Below are positions 31,818 to 43,260 of a stretch of DNA of 64,000 nucleotides, piece after piece. The notes under the pieces were generated by a model, which saw nothing but the letters and a program-made list of their open reading frames with translations, made no database searches and was not told the origin of the DNA. Origin of the DNA: Priapulus caudatus (Eukaryota > Priapulida > Priapulimorpha > Priapulimorphida > Priapulidae); assembly GCF_000485595.1 (NCBI RefSeq), contig NW_014577798.1:78275-142274 (forward strand), written 5' to 3'. Each line of letters opens with the position of its first letter. The stretch's first letter is position 1. The translations under genes were made by a program, and so were the position numbers.

Positions 31818-32859
31818 GACATGTCACTTGCAGCCCTTGTGACGCTATGCTAGGCTGTTTCAGTGTAGCGGAGATTCCAGCATTTCCATGTGATGCCGAG
31901 CGCTTAAGTGTTTATAAAGGACCTGTTCAGGAATACTCGGTAGATAGCCGAACAATAGTCCTGATAACCGGTGAGCAACAAGACGCTCTTGAGGTGAAGG
32001 GTCGTTCAATTATATGCAATCTCCCGCTTCTAAAAACAAACGAGAGATCCCTCTTCTATACGGTTGGTGGCACCCGTTCCCTCGAGTATGCTGGTGCAAC
32101 AGATCTGCCACTCTACTTGGGGACACAAATGTCTCACCTGCACTACACTGCAGCGCAGGACCGACATCAAATCGTGTTGCGTCCTAGCGTCAATGTTTTC
32201 AGCATAAAACGTAAGGTTTTGCTGAACACGCTGGCAATTCTCCGCTCAGAACCCGACGTGATTTCTCATATCCAGTACGATAAAGTCATGGGCGAGGGGA
32301 TTAGTGCATTGCGTGCGGGCGAACCCAAAATACCGTGTTACACTCCCCTCCGTCCACTCTACCACTTTGGGGCGTCTTGGTACGATGCCCACACCAAGAA
32401 AGCCGCTGCACAAGCCTATGTAATGGAGCCTACCCAGATAGGATCTTATGAATTCGCTGATGAATACAGGGCTCAGGGCCTGATGACAAAAGAATCGTTC
32501 AATGCTTTTATAACATCCCTCCAGGCGCCAAGCCGACGACAAGCATCCGTCACCATTTTATCCTAAGCTGCTTTTGGCGCTGTTGACCTGATTGTACACG
32601 GTCCTGAATGTTCTACAGCGCTTGTCAACTTTTGTGAGAGCATATCTGCAGTCGCCAACACACTTGAACGCATTGGTGATTGGTGCGGTCTCATCGGTCT
32701 TATCGTGTTCCTTGTCACTGCACTCAAACAAGCGCTTAGCACAGTCTCCCTAGGAGAGATAAAAAGATTTGAAAAGAGTTGGGTGTGGCACTGGCTAGCT
32801 GACACGCACATGTACGCTGCAACATATGTATTTAAACAAAGACGGCTATATCATGTATA
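31818..32859 (+). pseudogene. C-terminal part of a viral or Env-type membrane glycoprotein
   Basis: The frame is open from the LTR border (31820) through 32563, has a single TAA at 32564-32566, and then stays open in the same frame for 97 more codons to TAA at 32857. The first part is cysteine-containing and ectodomain-like. The part after the stop contains a hydrophobic segment of about 18 residues (near 32680-32735, W-C-G-L-I-G-L-I-V-F-L type) followed by a short basic, aromatic tail, as in a type I membrane glycoprotein. No known host domain is seen. A chuvirus/mononegavirus-like G or a retroelement Env are both possible, and I cannot decide between them. The N-terminal part was cut off at the gypsy LTR. 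Copia sequence follows within 70 bp. Confidence 0.4.
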
Positions 32860-32954
32860 ATATACACAACCTCTTCGACCATCATTGTCTACGATCACTG
32901 ATCGATCAGTTAAAGTAACAACAGAATACCAGGGCCACACAAGCGTACGACAAC

Positions 32955-33334
32955 GGGCGTTGTGTACCTGTACTCTGGAGGAGCGGTCTCATGGTTCAGT
33001 CAGCGTCAGACATCAGTGGCAATTTCGACGACGGAAGCAAAAGTCGTTGCGGCGAGCGAGGCGGAAGCGTCTGCTGAAGGACATCAACAGGGTAAAGGTG
33101 ATTCCAGAGCTGCGAGTGGACAATGAAGCGGCAATGCGACTAGCAGAGAATCCGGAGTACCACAAACAAACTATGCACATCCGTATCCGTCACTTTTTGG
33201 TGCGCGAGAAAGTGTGTGAAGGGAAGCTGGTAGCGAAACGTGTGGATACCAAGAACCAGCTTGCGGACCTGTTCATGAAGCCGATGCATAAGCCTCGTTT
33301 GATTAAGCTGTGCATTGACATGGGTGTTAAATGA
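32955..33334 (+). pseudogene. Ty1/copia RNase H and polyprotein C-terminus
   Basis: In one frame LYSGGAVSWFSQRQTSVAIST, with TTEAK (the conserved E), matches the copia RNase H box. After a frameshift near 33070 come DNEAAMRLAENP, MHIRIRHFLVREKV, KNQLADLFMKPM and the stop at 33332-33334. Copia polyproteins end with an H-I-x-x-R-x-H-F-x-R-E and D-x-x-T-K-P-L type series, as here. Only the last about 130 codons remain, and the 3' LTR was not recognised. Confidence 0.75.
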
Positions 33335-34119
33335 TGAAGATTTTTTTAGTGCGAGCGTGAACGTTTCTTTCAATGAGTTCGACTCGATGAGTGTTCTCAC
33401 GGTATTCGTGACTTCCGAGTTTTTTGTTCTTTTTTTTGTTTTTTTCGATTTTCACATGAGTTTAGCTTCCCTGCATACGTTTGCATTGTTTTCAATTATC
33501 CATGTTTTTTTTCATTCAATGCTTCCTCAGTTCAGTAAAATTAGTATTAGGGGAACTCTACTGTAGGTTGCAATACCTAATCATACTGAAGCAGCTAGTC
33601 CTCCTGTTAGATATGGCGACTGTGCACAGCACGTTTTTGTTTAAAAAAATAAATGCCTATCTTGCAAAAACTTAAAAAATTAACCCACAGTTATATGGGT
33701 TTGGAGATAGGTGCATGTGTAGTACAGAGCATATATGCATTCTGTTTTGTGCCGCGTTGGTTAATATTTCATATTTTTCTTGGCGGTGTTTTCGATTTAG
33801 GCCTCGCGTGGTTGGTGGGGCCACCATCGTCGTGGACTTCTGAAACGGAGCGTCCTCGTCGATGGTTTGTGACGGCTGGCCCCATTTTAAGATTCTTAAT
33901 GTTACTAGTTACCATATAGGGATTACTAGCACTAAAGTATACTTATGCGAAGGATAGATCCGTTAGACGGTTTAGTAGCTTCGCGATCTGTATATGTTTA
34001 GCAAAATTCTTATGTGCATAATGATTCATAAACATACATAAGCTATTCTGCTATGTTAGAAGCTAGCCTAGATCAATCTTACATCATTGTTGTACTTTTC
34101 ATATATATATCGTGTACAT

Positions 34120-34121
34120 AT

Positions 34122-34151
<30 letters not shown>
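34120..34151. repeat. (TA)n microsatellite
   Basis: A continuous run of alternating T and A. Confidence 0.95.
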
Positions 34152-34156
<5 letters not shown>

Positions 34157-34954
34157 TTATATAAGGATCAATATATTAATCAGGATTACATTAAAACAAG
34201 AGAATACACAAGCATGACAGTCAGGATAGAAACATTTGGTTTGCAAAATCGTATAAAATCTGTGGAATCAGGCACCCCAACTGCGAACATGATGGAAAAG
34301 GAGCTTGTGTATCAACACAATAACCACTAGTATGACGTCTGGCATTTGCCAAGAAACATGTCAAAATATTAACATGAGCAACATGCAATTAAATGTAAAA
34401 CGTTTAGAGTAGTAGAGAGTTGAGAGTTGAGAGGCTTTATCTCGAATGGGTTAGGGTTCCCACAGTCATTCCTGCTTTGTAGAATGGCTGCAGGATACGC
34501 GTGCACTGCGTCTGGCATGCCCACACCCACCCGTTGCCTTTTATTCGCTTTTATTGCGCTCCCTCTCACTCTCCCTCGCTGTCGTAACTGCAAGCGAACT
34601 ACAGTTTTTGTACGTGCATATGCTACCACACTGTTACAAACGGGCAGCGAGGCACTGCTAACCTATAGCCTGATAGCCAGCTGTAAGACTAGCGCATTGT
34701 CGATACTGGTGGCAAACTATAGCCTGGCACAGGCAGGCTTGTCACAGCTGTAGCATTCGTATTTTTCTTAAAATTACACCTCTTAGATGCAATTTCCTGC
34801 GTCAGCATTATTAAACAATCTTCATCGCAAAAATATTCCTTAGGAGTTCGCTTATTTTCAGAACTGGTTGGCCGACAGGACTTTTTACTTTTCACAATTT
34901 TGATTTTACTTGTCAAATATTTACTTGCAATCTACCAGGATCAATCACTTGCAA

Positions 34955-35070
34955 TCATATTACCAGGAGTATATAATATAGAAATCTATATTATATAAAT
35001 ATATATAGATAGATAGATCTATATATTATATATATTATAGATGTATATATATCAATATTATACACTCCTG
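34955..35070. repeat. AT-rich imperfect palindrome
   Basis: ATATTACCAGGAGTATATAAT (about 34960) is mirrored by ATTATACACTCCTGATATTA (about 35056), with mostly A/T dinucleotides between. Such sequences can extrude cruciforms and expand in replication. Confidence 0.6.
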
Positions 35071-35489
35071 ATATTACAGTATACATGGAAAATCGTAATA
35101 AAATTCACACAACGTATATTTTTGCGTGCCGGTACGCTCATTGTTGTAATATTATGGATCAACACATGTTGTTAGTTGGTATAATATTTATTGTTCTGAG
35201 GAGCCATCCTCAAACACAGCTCACGCTTCCAAGCACACGTAGCAGAAAGCGCAAGTCTCTCGTAGAATCTCGTACGCTCTCGTGCACGTCATAACGTTAC
35301 ATCATTACAATTGTGTCATTCCCAATTCCAGCTATTTCCTCAATACATAGTTCACACGTATTTGACAGCTGTTCATTTGTTTCTTCCAATCGCCATCTTG
35401 TTTGGAAAAAAGGATTGGCTGGTATTGGCGTTGCTGTTTATCTCCTGAGTATTATCTAATGTTTATCGATTATAACTTGAATAGATTGA

Positions 35490-35637
35490 AGATGAGGTCA
35501 GAGCAACCAAGAAACTTATAGGGAAGGTTTGGATAAACAAAAACCGGCAACAGATATGGACCAGAAGATAGATTTGATCGGAGGAATTTACCCATATCAC
35601 GACCTCAGTCATGCAAAGATGATTGATGATCCAAATT
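35490..35637 (+). pseudogene. SWIM/YqaJ gene exon, copy 2 (5' piece)
   Basis: This is homologous to 28870-29020 (AGGTTTGGATAAACAAA, then GATCGGAGGAATTTACCC and the TCAGTCATGCAAAGATGATT stretch) and ends at GATCCAAATT. The exon continues only after about 1.1 kb, at 36750 (CAAATTGTCTACGG), so an insertion splits it with a short CAAATT repeat at both sides. Confidence 0.7.
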
Positions 35638-36562
35638 CAGTCCTTGTGTTTTGAAAAAGGCAGGTCGCAGTGAAAATCACACGCCTTGGCTTCCGAGGCA
35701 TGTGATTTGCATCGAGTTCCCGCAGGTCAATGAGGCAAACTAGCGGGTGTTCATGGGCATGCCCCCGGAAAAAATTGAAATCTAGACTTCGAAATGCCAT
35801 TTCCAGCATTTTGGGATAAAAATTAGCTCTGCATTTGAACTCTTAATTTGGACATTTTCTTAGTGTATTTTTTTCATCTAACAAAAAATCAGTTCTTGAA
35901 CTATTGATGGTCAACTTGAATCACACAGTTAGCATGTTTAGTCAAAAGGAACAACACTCAATTTTTCAAAGTCAGACTATTTAAAACTTTAATACGCTGA
36001 TTTGCAACATCATAATCATTCAGTCACTGTGTTTGCATTTTGTCAATTTGACGGTATTTCAGATTTCATTTCAAGAAAACATAACATGTTTTGCAATAAA
36101 ACTTACTAAAACCTTATAACAGGCTTGTTTTAATTTTCATTGTCAGCCTGGCGATCTTCATTCAGCCGTTCTCGATCTGCTGCAGCCAATTGAATACAGT
36201 AACAGTCATGTTCATCAGTGTATGGCCTCGCGTATGATAGGCGGACGCGTTTTGGCGTTTTGGTTTTGGTTTGCGCTTTAGCGTTTTGCGGTGGGGTCGC
36301 GCTGCAAAGCAGTCCACCGCAGGCAGATAGTGTTTGTGAGTTACGACGGTCGAGGGTGTGATATACGGCTCAGTGATGTAACGGAAGAATACCAGTAGTC
36401 AAACGATACGTCCAGGCTTGCGTCTGTCGGTGATAAATAAATGATGGAGCTGATGAATTTGACATGTTTAAAGGACTGCTGTTTGGTATAAGCGTTCAAC
36501 TGTCGTGTATAACATGTGAAGCCGACTTCCGGACATAGTTCTGTGATGCTTTACAACCGTTT
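35638..36562 (-). mobile_element. Unidentified DNA element, left inverted copy
   Basis: It begins CAGTCCTTGTGTTTTGAAAA at 35638 and is the inverted counterpart of 38036-38859. It is inserted in the SWIM exon (CCAAATT before, CAAATT at 36748-36753 after), which suggests a 6-bp target duplication. Sequence 36563-36747 belongs to the same insertion by position but does not align to the other copy. A fragment of a minus-strand coding tail (compare 38265-38422) is present at 36120-36300. Confidence 0.6.
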
Positions 36563-36749
36563 GCCGTTGTATTCTTCCAGTTTATAAGTTGAATAATGAA
36601 AACAAAACACGGAAGATTGAGGTTGTGCGTTTGGATAATGACTTAGATGCTGCGGTTTTGTCGCCACTTCTGATCGAACAGACCCCGGGGGCCTGCGCGA
36701 TGCGCGCGAGAGCACGAGTCGCGCGCCTTAAACACAAGCGACGTGCAAA

Positions 36750-38035
36750 TTGTCTACGGTGATATCGTAGTACTGCGATGATCTTGTAACGCGCGAAAGG
36801 TCCGTATAGAGTGGAGAAGTGAAGGCCGATAAGGTCTACTTGAAGCCTACTAACCAGTTTGTCAATGGACTGGGTGAAGCCGATTTGCAGTTTGGAGCTC
36901 AAATGGTCGTTTTCTGGTAACATCACGGGTAAGCATCTTGGGTGTAGTGAAACGCCTCTTGTCATACCTTAAACAGGGCCCCCGTGACTGTCGCCTCTCT
37001 CACACAAAAAAACAAAGATCTCTGAATAGAATGAAGCCTTAAATGGCCTTAATGCAAGCCGAGTTTGCAGGCAACCAAGACTGGTTGTCAGAGATGGACC
37101 GTTGAAGGCCACGGGATTTCGACAGTTTTAATATACACTAGTCCTGGTGTTTTTGCGTGTGTGGTGTCGAGAGAACGTACAGACAGTTCCTTACTCTAAC
37201 AGTTAGTATGTCGATCATGTTGGAATCTGCATGCTGGGAAAAGAAACACATTATCTGCCATATGCCAAGGATTTGGTGACGTATTTTGTAAAGAAGTCGA
37301 CAAGACATCTATAGCAAGACATTCTTGTTTACAATGTGCTCAACCTTCTACATTTGCATGAGATATACAGTTCTTTCAGGGTTCACTGAATGATGTATCA
37401 TCGTTTAAGTACGAGAACCATTTGCACCGTTCGCTTGTCAAAAGTTAGTGAAGAAAGCCCAGAACCGATTGCGCAAGTGACAAAGCGCCCGAATAAGAAG
37501 CTCGTCTTTAAGTTGTCTCAAAACAAGTAGATTGCACATACATCAGCGCAAGAAGAAGGACAGGTGCCTTTTAATACATGGTGAAGAGTTGCCTTTATTA
37601 GTGAAAAGAGATGTGATCGGTCAGTTGGTCTGTGACTGCATTCCGCTCTGCATCACGATGGACAACTATTTTGACCAACCCTTGCCGACTCAAGCCTGAT
37701 AAATGTTGCCTTTATACGAAATAATATCTTTATAGACATAGCTGCTATGACAAAAAAGATTTAGCAGTCTTCGACGTAGGCGGTGGACCGTGGTCCGAGA
37801 CCACAAAATCTCTCTCGGCTCCAGTAAATTTAACAAGTTAAATGGACCGTCGGTTCACGCCGTTTTTTTCAGCCACTCTAGTTACAGTATTTAAATAATT
37901 TATCAAAGTATTTATGAGACTACTTACTGTATACATAACTGCGAAAAAACGCCGCATCTAAGCATTATCAAAACGCACACACTCTTCGTGTTTTGCTTTT
38001 CATTAATCCAACTTATACAACTCGAAGATAAACGC
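36750..38035 (+). repeat. Copy 2 of the SWIM exon/transposase segment, indel-ridden
   Basis: This is collinear with 27437-28678 but with dozens of single-base insertions and deletions, for example CGCGAAAGGTCC for CGCGAAAAGTCC and AAGTGAAGGCCGATAAGG for the matching GTTGAAGGCCTATAAG. No reading frame survives more than a few dozen codons. The density of one-base indels far exceeds that of substitutions. Confidence 0.8.
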
Positions 38036-38859
38036 AACGGTTGTAAACATCAACGGACATTGCCGGAAGTCGGTTCACATGTTTATAACGACAGTTGTAA
38101 CGCTATAACCAACAGCAGTCTTTAACATCAATTCAATCCGCCTCATCATTTATTTATCACCGACGAAAAGCTTGACGTATCGTTGACTCTGGTATTCTTC
38201 CGTTACACACTGAACGTAAACACACCTCGACCGTGTAACTCACAAAGCTACTGCCTGCGTGACTGCTTTCACCCGAACCCACCAAAACCAAACCCAAAAC
38301 CAAAACCAAAACGTCCGGCCTATCATACGCGAGCCATACATGATGAATATGACTGTTACTGTATTCAATTGCTACAGCAGATCGAGACTGATGATGAAGA
38401 TGCAGCTGACAATGAAAATTAAAAAGACTGATTAAGGTTTTTAGTGAGTTTTATTGCAAAACATGTATGTTTTCTTGAAATGAAACTGAAATACCTTCAA
38501 ATTGACAAAATGCAAACAAGTGACTGAATGTATTATGATGTTGCAAATACTATTAAAGTTTTAATATGTCTGCTCTTTGAAAAATTGATGCTGTTGTTTT
38601 CCCTGGTTTGGGCACTAAACATGCTAATATGTGTTATTCAAGTTATCCATGCAATATGTTCAAAAACTGCAATATTTTGTTAGATGAAAAAAAAATCGCC
38701 TAAAAAATGTCCAAATTAAGAGTACAAATGCAGAGCTAATTTTTATCCCAAAATGCTGGAAATGGCATTTCATGAAGTCTAGATTTCAAATTTTCGGCAA
38801 GCCAAGGCGTGTGATTTTTCACTCGCCTGCCTTTTTCAAAACACAAGGACTGATAACAC
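38036..38859 (+). mobile_element. Unidentified DNA element, right copy
   Basis: It ends CAAAACACAAGGACTG at 38859, the complement of the start of the left copy. An open tail at 38265-38422 reads PKPNPKPKPKRPAYH, then YDCYCIQLLQQIETDDED and a stop: a proline/lysine-rich linker and acidic end, probably the C-terminus of the element's transposase (family unknown). Its left border replaces the sequence after GATAAACGCAA of the SWIM/transposase segment. Confidence 0.55.
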
Positions 38860-38895
38860 TTTTTAAACTTTGTTTCATCGCTAACCAAACGTCAT

Positions 38896-39965
38896 AGGTA
38901 TTCTTACTGTCATCATAGCAGTGTGTAGAAGGTATATGATGAATATTTGATAGGTATTCCTACTGTTATCATTGCAGTGCAGTGCTCGAAATAAGAAAAA
39001 AAATGTGGTTGTCCTGCGGACAACCCAGGCATCAAATCGGGTTGTCCGCAACAATTTCTGGTTGTCCCAAAAAAATATCCCCAAATCTCCTATTTTCAAT
39101 CACATATGGTCAGAAAATACCCAAAAACAGTGGTGTAAGGGTGGCCAAAAACAGCAAGCTGCGCAAAATAGTGGATGACTTAATATTTTAATGGCTCCTC
39201 CGCCTCCCTCTCCACACCCTACAGCTCCTCTACCTTCTCTGCAATCTTTGTTTTGGGTGCCATGTGAAAAGGTGACATTTTTGTATATTGTTCTCTGCTC
39301 CCAAAGTATGTAATTATTCGGTAGCAAGTCTGGGATTCCAAGGAGGGGGTGAAAAACAAGCGGGGGGGTATGGGGGTCCTCCCCCAGAAAATTTTGAAAA
39401 TGTAGATCGCATGAGATGGTATTTGCAGCACTTTTGAGTACGTGTACAGCCTTCATTCTGACTACGACAATTCTCTTTTTGTTAACTTTCGGATCAACAT
39501 GAATCCCCACTGCATGTTGTTTGTTTTGCATGGGCAAAGCCATCGGAAAATTCAAAATAATAACTGAATAAAAATACCAAAATGTGGGGGTGAACTTGCT
39601 GGTTTGCTGGTTCCAAATCGAGTTCACCTCTCATAAATCAGAAAACCTGACATATATATACCAGTGTTGGAAATAGCAGCTGGTATGCGTTGCTTTCCCA
39701 CACCATAGATTAATGGCGGGCCACCAGGCTATAAGTGCTCTTGGAGAACCCCTGAGAAAAACATAAATAAAGTGCGTTTTTTCGTCAACTTTTTTCTTGG
39801 TTGTCCACCGGACAATGTCTCAGACTGGTTAGGTTGTCCGGCACAAATTCTGGTTGTCTCGGACAACCGGACAACGCTTATTTCGAGCACTGCAGTGTGT
39901 AGAAGGCATGTGATGTATATTTGATAGGTATTACTACTGTTATCATAGCAGTGTGTAGAAGGTAT
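38896..39965 (+). repeat. Tandem ~77-bp repeat split by a transposon
   Basis: GGTATTCTTACTGTCATCATAGCAG..., GGTATTCCTACTGTTATCATTGCAG and, after the inserted element, GGTATTACTACTGTTATCATAGCAG share the trailer GTGTAGAAGG(T/C)AT. The element 38980-39892 interrupts one monomer. Confidence 0.7.
38980..39892. mobile_element. Non-autonomous TIR element, CAGTGCTCGAAATAAG ends
   Basis: CAGTGCTCGAAATAAG (38980-38995) and CTTATTTCGAGCACTG (39877-39892) are exact inverted repeats flanked by CAGTG (38975-38979, 39893-39897). Subterminal stretches carry repeated GGTTGTCC/GGACAACC words at both ends. No transposase is inside. The C-terminal half contains CCTCCCCCAGAAAATTTTGA, also seen in other invertebrate elements. 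Confidence 0.8.
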
Positions 39966-40029
39966 TATTATAGGTAAAATACAAAATGATATTACTGTTT
40001 TGTTCTTTATTGTCAAAAATGTCAAAATA

Positions 40030-40096
40030 ATATTGGTCCAGTAAAATTTAGTCCGGTCCAGTAAATTTTGCTGGCTTGGTGGACCGAAGGTCCAGT
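40030..40096. repeat. GGTCCA-rich patch related to 28428-28515
   Basis: GGTCCAGTAAAATTTAGTCC, GGTCCAGTAAATTTTGC and GGTGGACCGAAGGTCCAGTG lie in sequence. They share the core words of the patch at 28428. Confidence 0.45.
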
Positions 40097-40319
40097 GTTT
40101 AGAAATTTCATTCGTGAAGACTGTTTAGTGCGCAAAGTAGTATGCTTGCCTTATAATGATGGTTTTGTCCTTTTTGCTCTGCTGCATGGAGTTGAGGGAT
40201 GCTATAGTGCTCACTAGGAACTAACTTTGGTTTCTACTTAGAGACATATTTTACCAGGACCATTCTTTATAGTGTGTTATTGAGACTTCTGATAAGTTAT
40301 GCATATGTGACAGATCAAC

Positions 40320-40519
40320 ATGTGGACTAGAGCTGTATGGACGGAGAGGGATGTGGAGGAAAAATGTGTAGTCCCTGATTCATTGATCAAGGTGGATGAC
40401 AATCTCGTCCTTTGGCCTAGCGACAGTAAAAATTCTCTCAAGGCGATGAGGCATCAGATGGAACCACCACAGGATTGGCAGAAATTTAGACTAGTTAAGG
40501 TGAAATTTACATCAGGAAA
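40320..40519 (+). pseudogene. Possible exon of a DUF4806-type gene
   Basis: The reading has CVVPDSLIKVDDNLVLWPS and DWQKFRLVKVKFTSG. Proteins with a small N-terminal V-P-x-x-W...W-P module of this kind occur in multicopy invertebrate genes (DUF4806-like). The identification is weak. The next 100 bp leads into the hAT gene in another frame. Confidence 0.25.
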
Positions 40520-40614
40520 AAAACTCTTCACGTTTTGTTTTCATGTAAAGTAACAACAGTACTGACAGTGTATACTGTTTTGCGTTTCAGCATTTCTCAT
40601 ATCCATCCGGAAAT

Positions 40615-42531
40615 ATGGAGAAGTCATTCACGACTACTGGGTACTCCAAGTGGAAGAAAGCAGTCGGGAAATCTGGAGGATTTGCTAAGCACACCCACGC
40701 AGACTACCACAAAGATGCCGTGGTCGCTTGGAAAGAATACACTCAGATGCAAGAAAGGGAAACCTCTGTTGCGCGAATGCTGAACACAAGATACCAAACT
40801 GCAGTAAAAAAAATCGTCATTTCATTAAAACTCTCGGACAGGTCATTTTGGTAACTTGTACTCAAAAGTTGGCACAACGTGGACACGCAGAACAACCTGG
40901 AGCTGGTAACCCTGGGAATGTTTTGAAAATGCTTGAATTAGTAGCATCCCATGACGACATCATCAAAGAACGTCTGGCGAGTGGACCAAAAAATGCGAAG
41001 TACACAAGTCCGGAGATTCAAAACGAAATGATACTCACCTTCACCGAAATCATCCGAAAGGAGATCATACAGGAAGTTAAGGATGCTAGAGTATTCTCCA
41101 TACTTGTTGATGAAAGTAAAGATGTGTCAAAACAAGAACAGATTTATCTTGTAATAAGGTACTTCTATGATGGGGAAATTCGAGAGTTTCTTGGAGTTCA
41201 GGGCTGCATTTCAGCTGGATGCCGAATCGCTGACAGTCGATTTTTGACATTCTGAAGAGCCATGGAGTTGACTTCCAACGGAACCTGGTTGGACAGGGAT
41301 ACGGCGGAGCCTCTGTCATGCGAGGCAAGATAAGCGGTGTCGCAGCTCGAGTTAGGAAGGAAGACAGGTATGCATACTATGTACACTGTCATGCACATCG
41401 GCTGAACTTGGTTCTTGTGGATGTAACCAAAGGCATACCAGATGCAGCTAACTTCTTCTCCTTGCTAGAAAAGGTCTACGTGTATGTGAGTGGATCATAT
41501 GTTCACTCAAAATGGATAGAGATTCAGAGGGAAATGTATCCTGGTCAGCCTACAAGAGAACTGAAACGGCTATCCGACACACGCTGGGCCTGCAGAGTGG
41601 ACGCATGCCGGGTGATAAGAGATCGGTTCCCAGCACTCATACGCCTCCTGGAGGAAATAGGAAACGAAACACATGATGACCGGGCGGTTGACGCCAGGGG
41701 ACTGTTGGGACAGATCAATGCCGAATTTCTGATGAAGCTTCCAGTAATCACAAGCATACTTATCGAGACAAGTAAATTGTCCATTATGTTTCAGTTGTCC
41801 GATGTTGACCTAGGTAAAGCACCAGAGTGCAGATCCATTCAACAATCTGTGGGACGAGGTCCAGGTGTTTGTGAGATCACGGCTTTGATATTGAGGACGT
41901 AGACCCATCGCGTAGAAAGAGGAAGCATAAACTACCAAAGAGATTAGAAGAGGCTACCCTCCTCGAGCCTCTCGCCGGATCATCAATATCATCAACAGAC
42001 GAACTTGAGGCCTCAGTAAAGGACAAAGGACGAAGTTTTACTGCCAGGTTCTTGACAGAGCGAGCGAGCGAGAAAGCGATTCAATACTGAAACATGCAAA
42101 ATGATGTGTTTTCTACAATTAACAAACTGAACGGATTCGTGAAACTGTTCGACGGAAACGCAAAAGACATCAAACACGAACTGCATTCAATTAAGCACCT
42201 TCTTCAACGACGCTCGCAAGATGGCAGAGAACTACCAGAAACAATTCCACAGTTTGTTAACGTGATTGAGCCATTCAAAGAGGCGTTTCAAGAGATCCAT
42301 CAGCTGGCCAAAATTGCTGCTGTATTGCCTCTCAAATCTGCGTCGTGTGAGCGGAACTTCTCAACGATGAAATTAATCAAGACGGTTGTAAGAAACTCGA
42401 TGGGCAATGCCCGACTAAGCAATCTCGCGGTTCTTTCAATCAAGAGCGAACGTGTACAGAAGATGGACTTAGATCTCTTCGTGAAAGAATTTGCACAGTG
42501 GAACCAGAATAGAAGAATAATTCTGCAGTAA
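40615..42531 (+). pseudogene. hAT transposase (ZMYM/TTF-type)
   Basis: Four consecutive readings in shifting frames give one transposase. The N-terminus has FTTTGYSKWKKAVGKSGGF with HTHADYHKDAV (40618-40710). ARVFSILVDESKDVSKQEQ (41088-41145) carries the first catalytic Asp. GGASVMRGKISGVAARV and VHCHAHRLNLVL (41303-41410) hold the conserved hAT C/H-x-x-H region. The C-terminal dimerisation box LPLKSASCERNFSTMKLIKT lies at 42325-42385. Frame breaks occur near 40800, 41250, 41290 and 41870-42094. This is the RNase H-fold cut-and-paste enzyme of hAT elements with 8-bp targets. Confidence 0.8.
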
Positions 42532-42569
42532 CTCTGCCTAAACTACTTTCAACAGTTGAAAAGTACAAT

Positions 42570-42646
42570 TATATATTGTGCCCCCACGAAAATATAAGCC
42601 CCCCCCCCCAGTGCCCCCCACTGAAAAAATCCTAGCTACGCCACTG
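42570..42646 (+). mobile_element. Right end of a DNA transposon
   Basis: GAAAAAATCCTAGCTACGCCACTG ends at 42646, preceded by C-rich runs. The complement CAGTGGCGTAGCTAGG is a very common terminal sequence in invertebrate DNA transposons. It may be the right terminus of the hAT element above; a matching left terminus was not found in the window. Confidence 0.5.
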
Positions 42647-42779
42647 TGTGGTGCGCTGCTTGGAACAGGGTTCCAGGCTATCGCTCTTTCATTTACAATC
42701 AGGCTGCGCAAATATGCAGTGGACGAACGCATTGTTTACATGTATGTCACAGTATATCACGGATTAGTTTTCAAATAAG

Positions 42780-43149
42780 TACCACTGGAAGTTAATATGC
42801 AAGCAAGGATTTCTACAGGTAACAGTTTCTCAGTGTTTCGAATTTCCGGTGATCAAATTGGAAAGATTCAAACAGATCAGTATCAATAAAAAATGTTACT
42901 ATACTACTAGCACATGTTTTTACTATTATGATAGGTGGAATAAACTTTGATGGTAGTGTGAATGTGACACGAAGACGATGTAAGGTAGTCACTTTGTTTT
43001 ATTTCGGCAAAAACTATATTTTTGGTTGCATTTTATTGTCTCATATAATTAGGCATATATTATAAATAGTATGCATGTGTAATGTATGTACATAGCGATG
43101 TAATGTATATACACACTGGAGGAACACACTCACTCACTGCTCCCCCCCC
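42780..43149. other. No gene recognised
   Basis: AT-rich sequence with no domain, followed by a C8-10 run at 43142. Confidence 0.5.
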
Positions 43150-43260
43150 CAGGGGTGGAATCAGCCGCTAGCCCGCTAGCCCGGGACTAGTAATTGTTTG
43201 GAAGGGCTAGTGAAAGGCCAGGGTGGGTTGCCCGTCGGGCAAGTAAACAATTCCAGACCA
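43150..43260 (+). mobile_element. Likely left terminus of a hAT-like element
   Basis: CAGGGGTGGAATCAGCCGC follows the C run. Within 110 bp, GCTAGCCCGCTAGCCC and GGGCTAG make small hairpins and GTTGCCCGTCGGGCAAGT makes another. CAGGGGTGG is a classic hAT terminus. The following BED/TTF gene is in a suitable position. Confidence 0.45.

Larger units (their letters stand above)
33335..35480. other. No gene recognised; AT-rich
   Basis: Open frames are T-rich or repeat-derived. A (TA)n tract is at 34120-34151 and an AT palindrome at 34955-35070. The first few hundred bases may include a copia LTR (one candidate start is TGTTAGATATGG near 33607), but no pair exists to confirm it. Confidence 0.4.

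Noticed and set aside
31847-32566. Glycoprotein-like frame as the env gene of the adjacent gypsy element
   Set aside because: It lies outside the LTR (after its end) and begins in mid-ectodomain, so it is not in env position for that element.
33315-33566. Phe-rich hydrophobic frame after the copia tail as a membrane protein
   Set aside because: T-rich untranslated-type sequence; no family resemblance and no conserved start.
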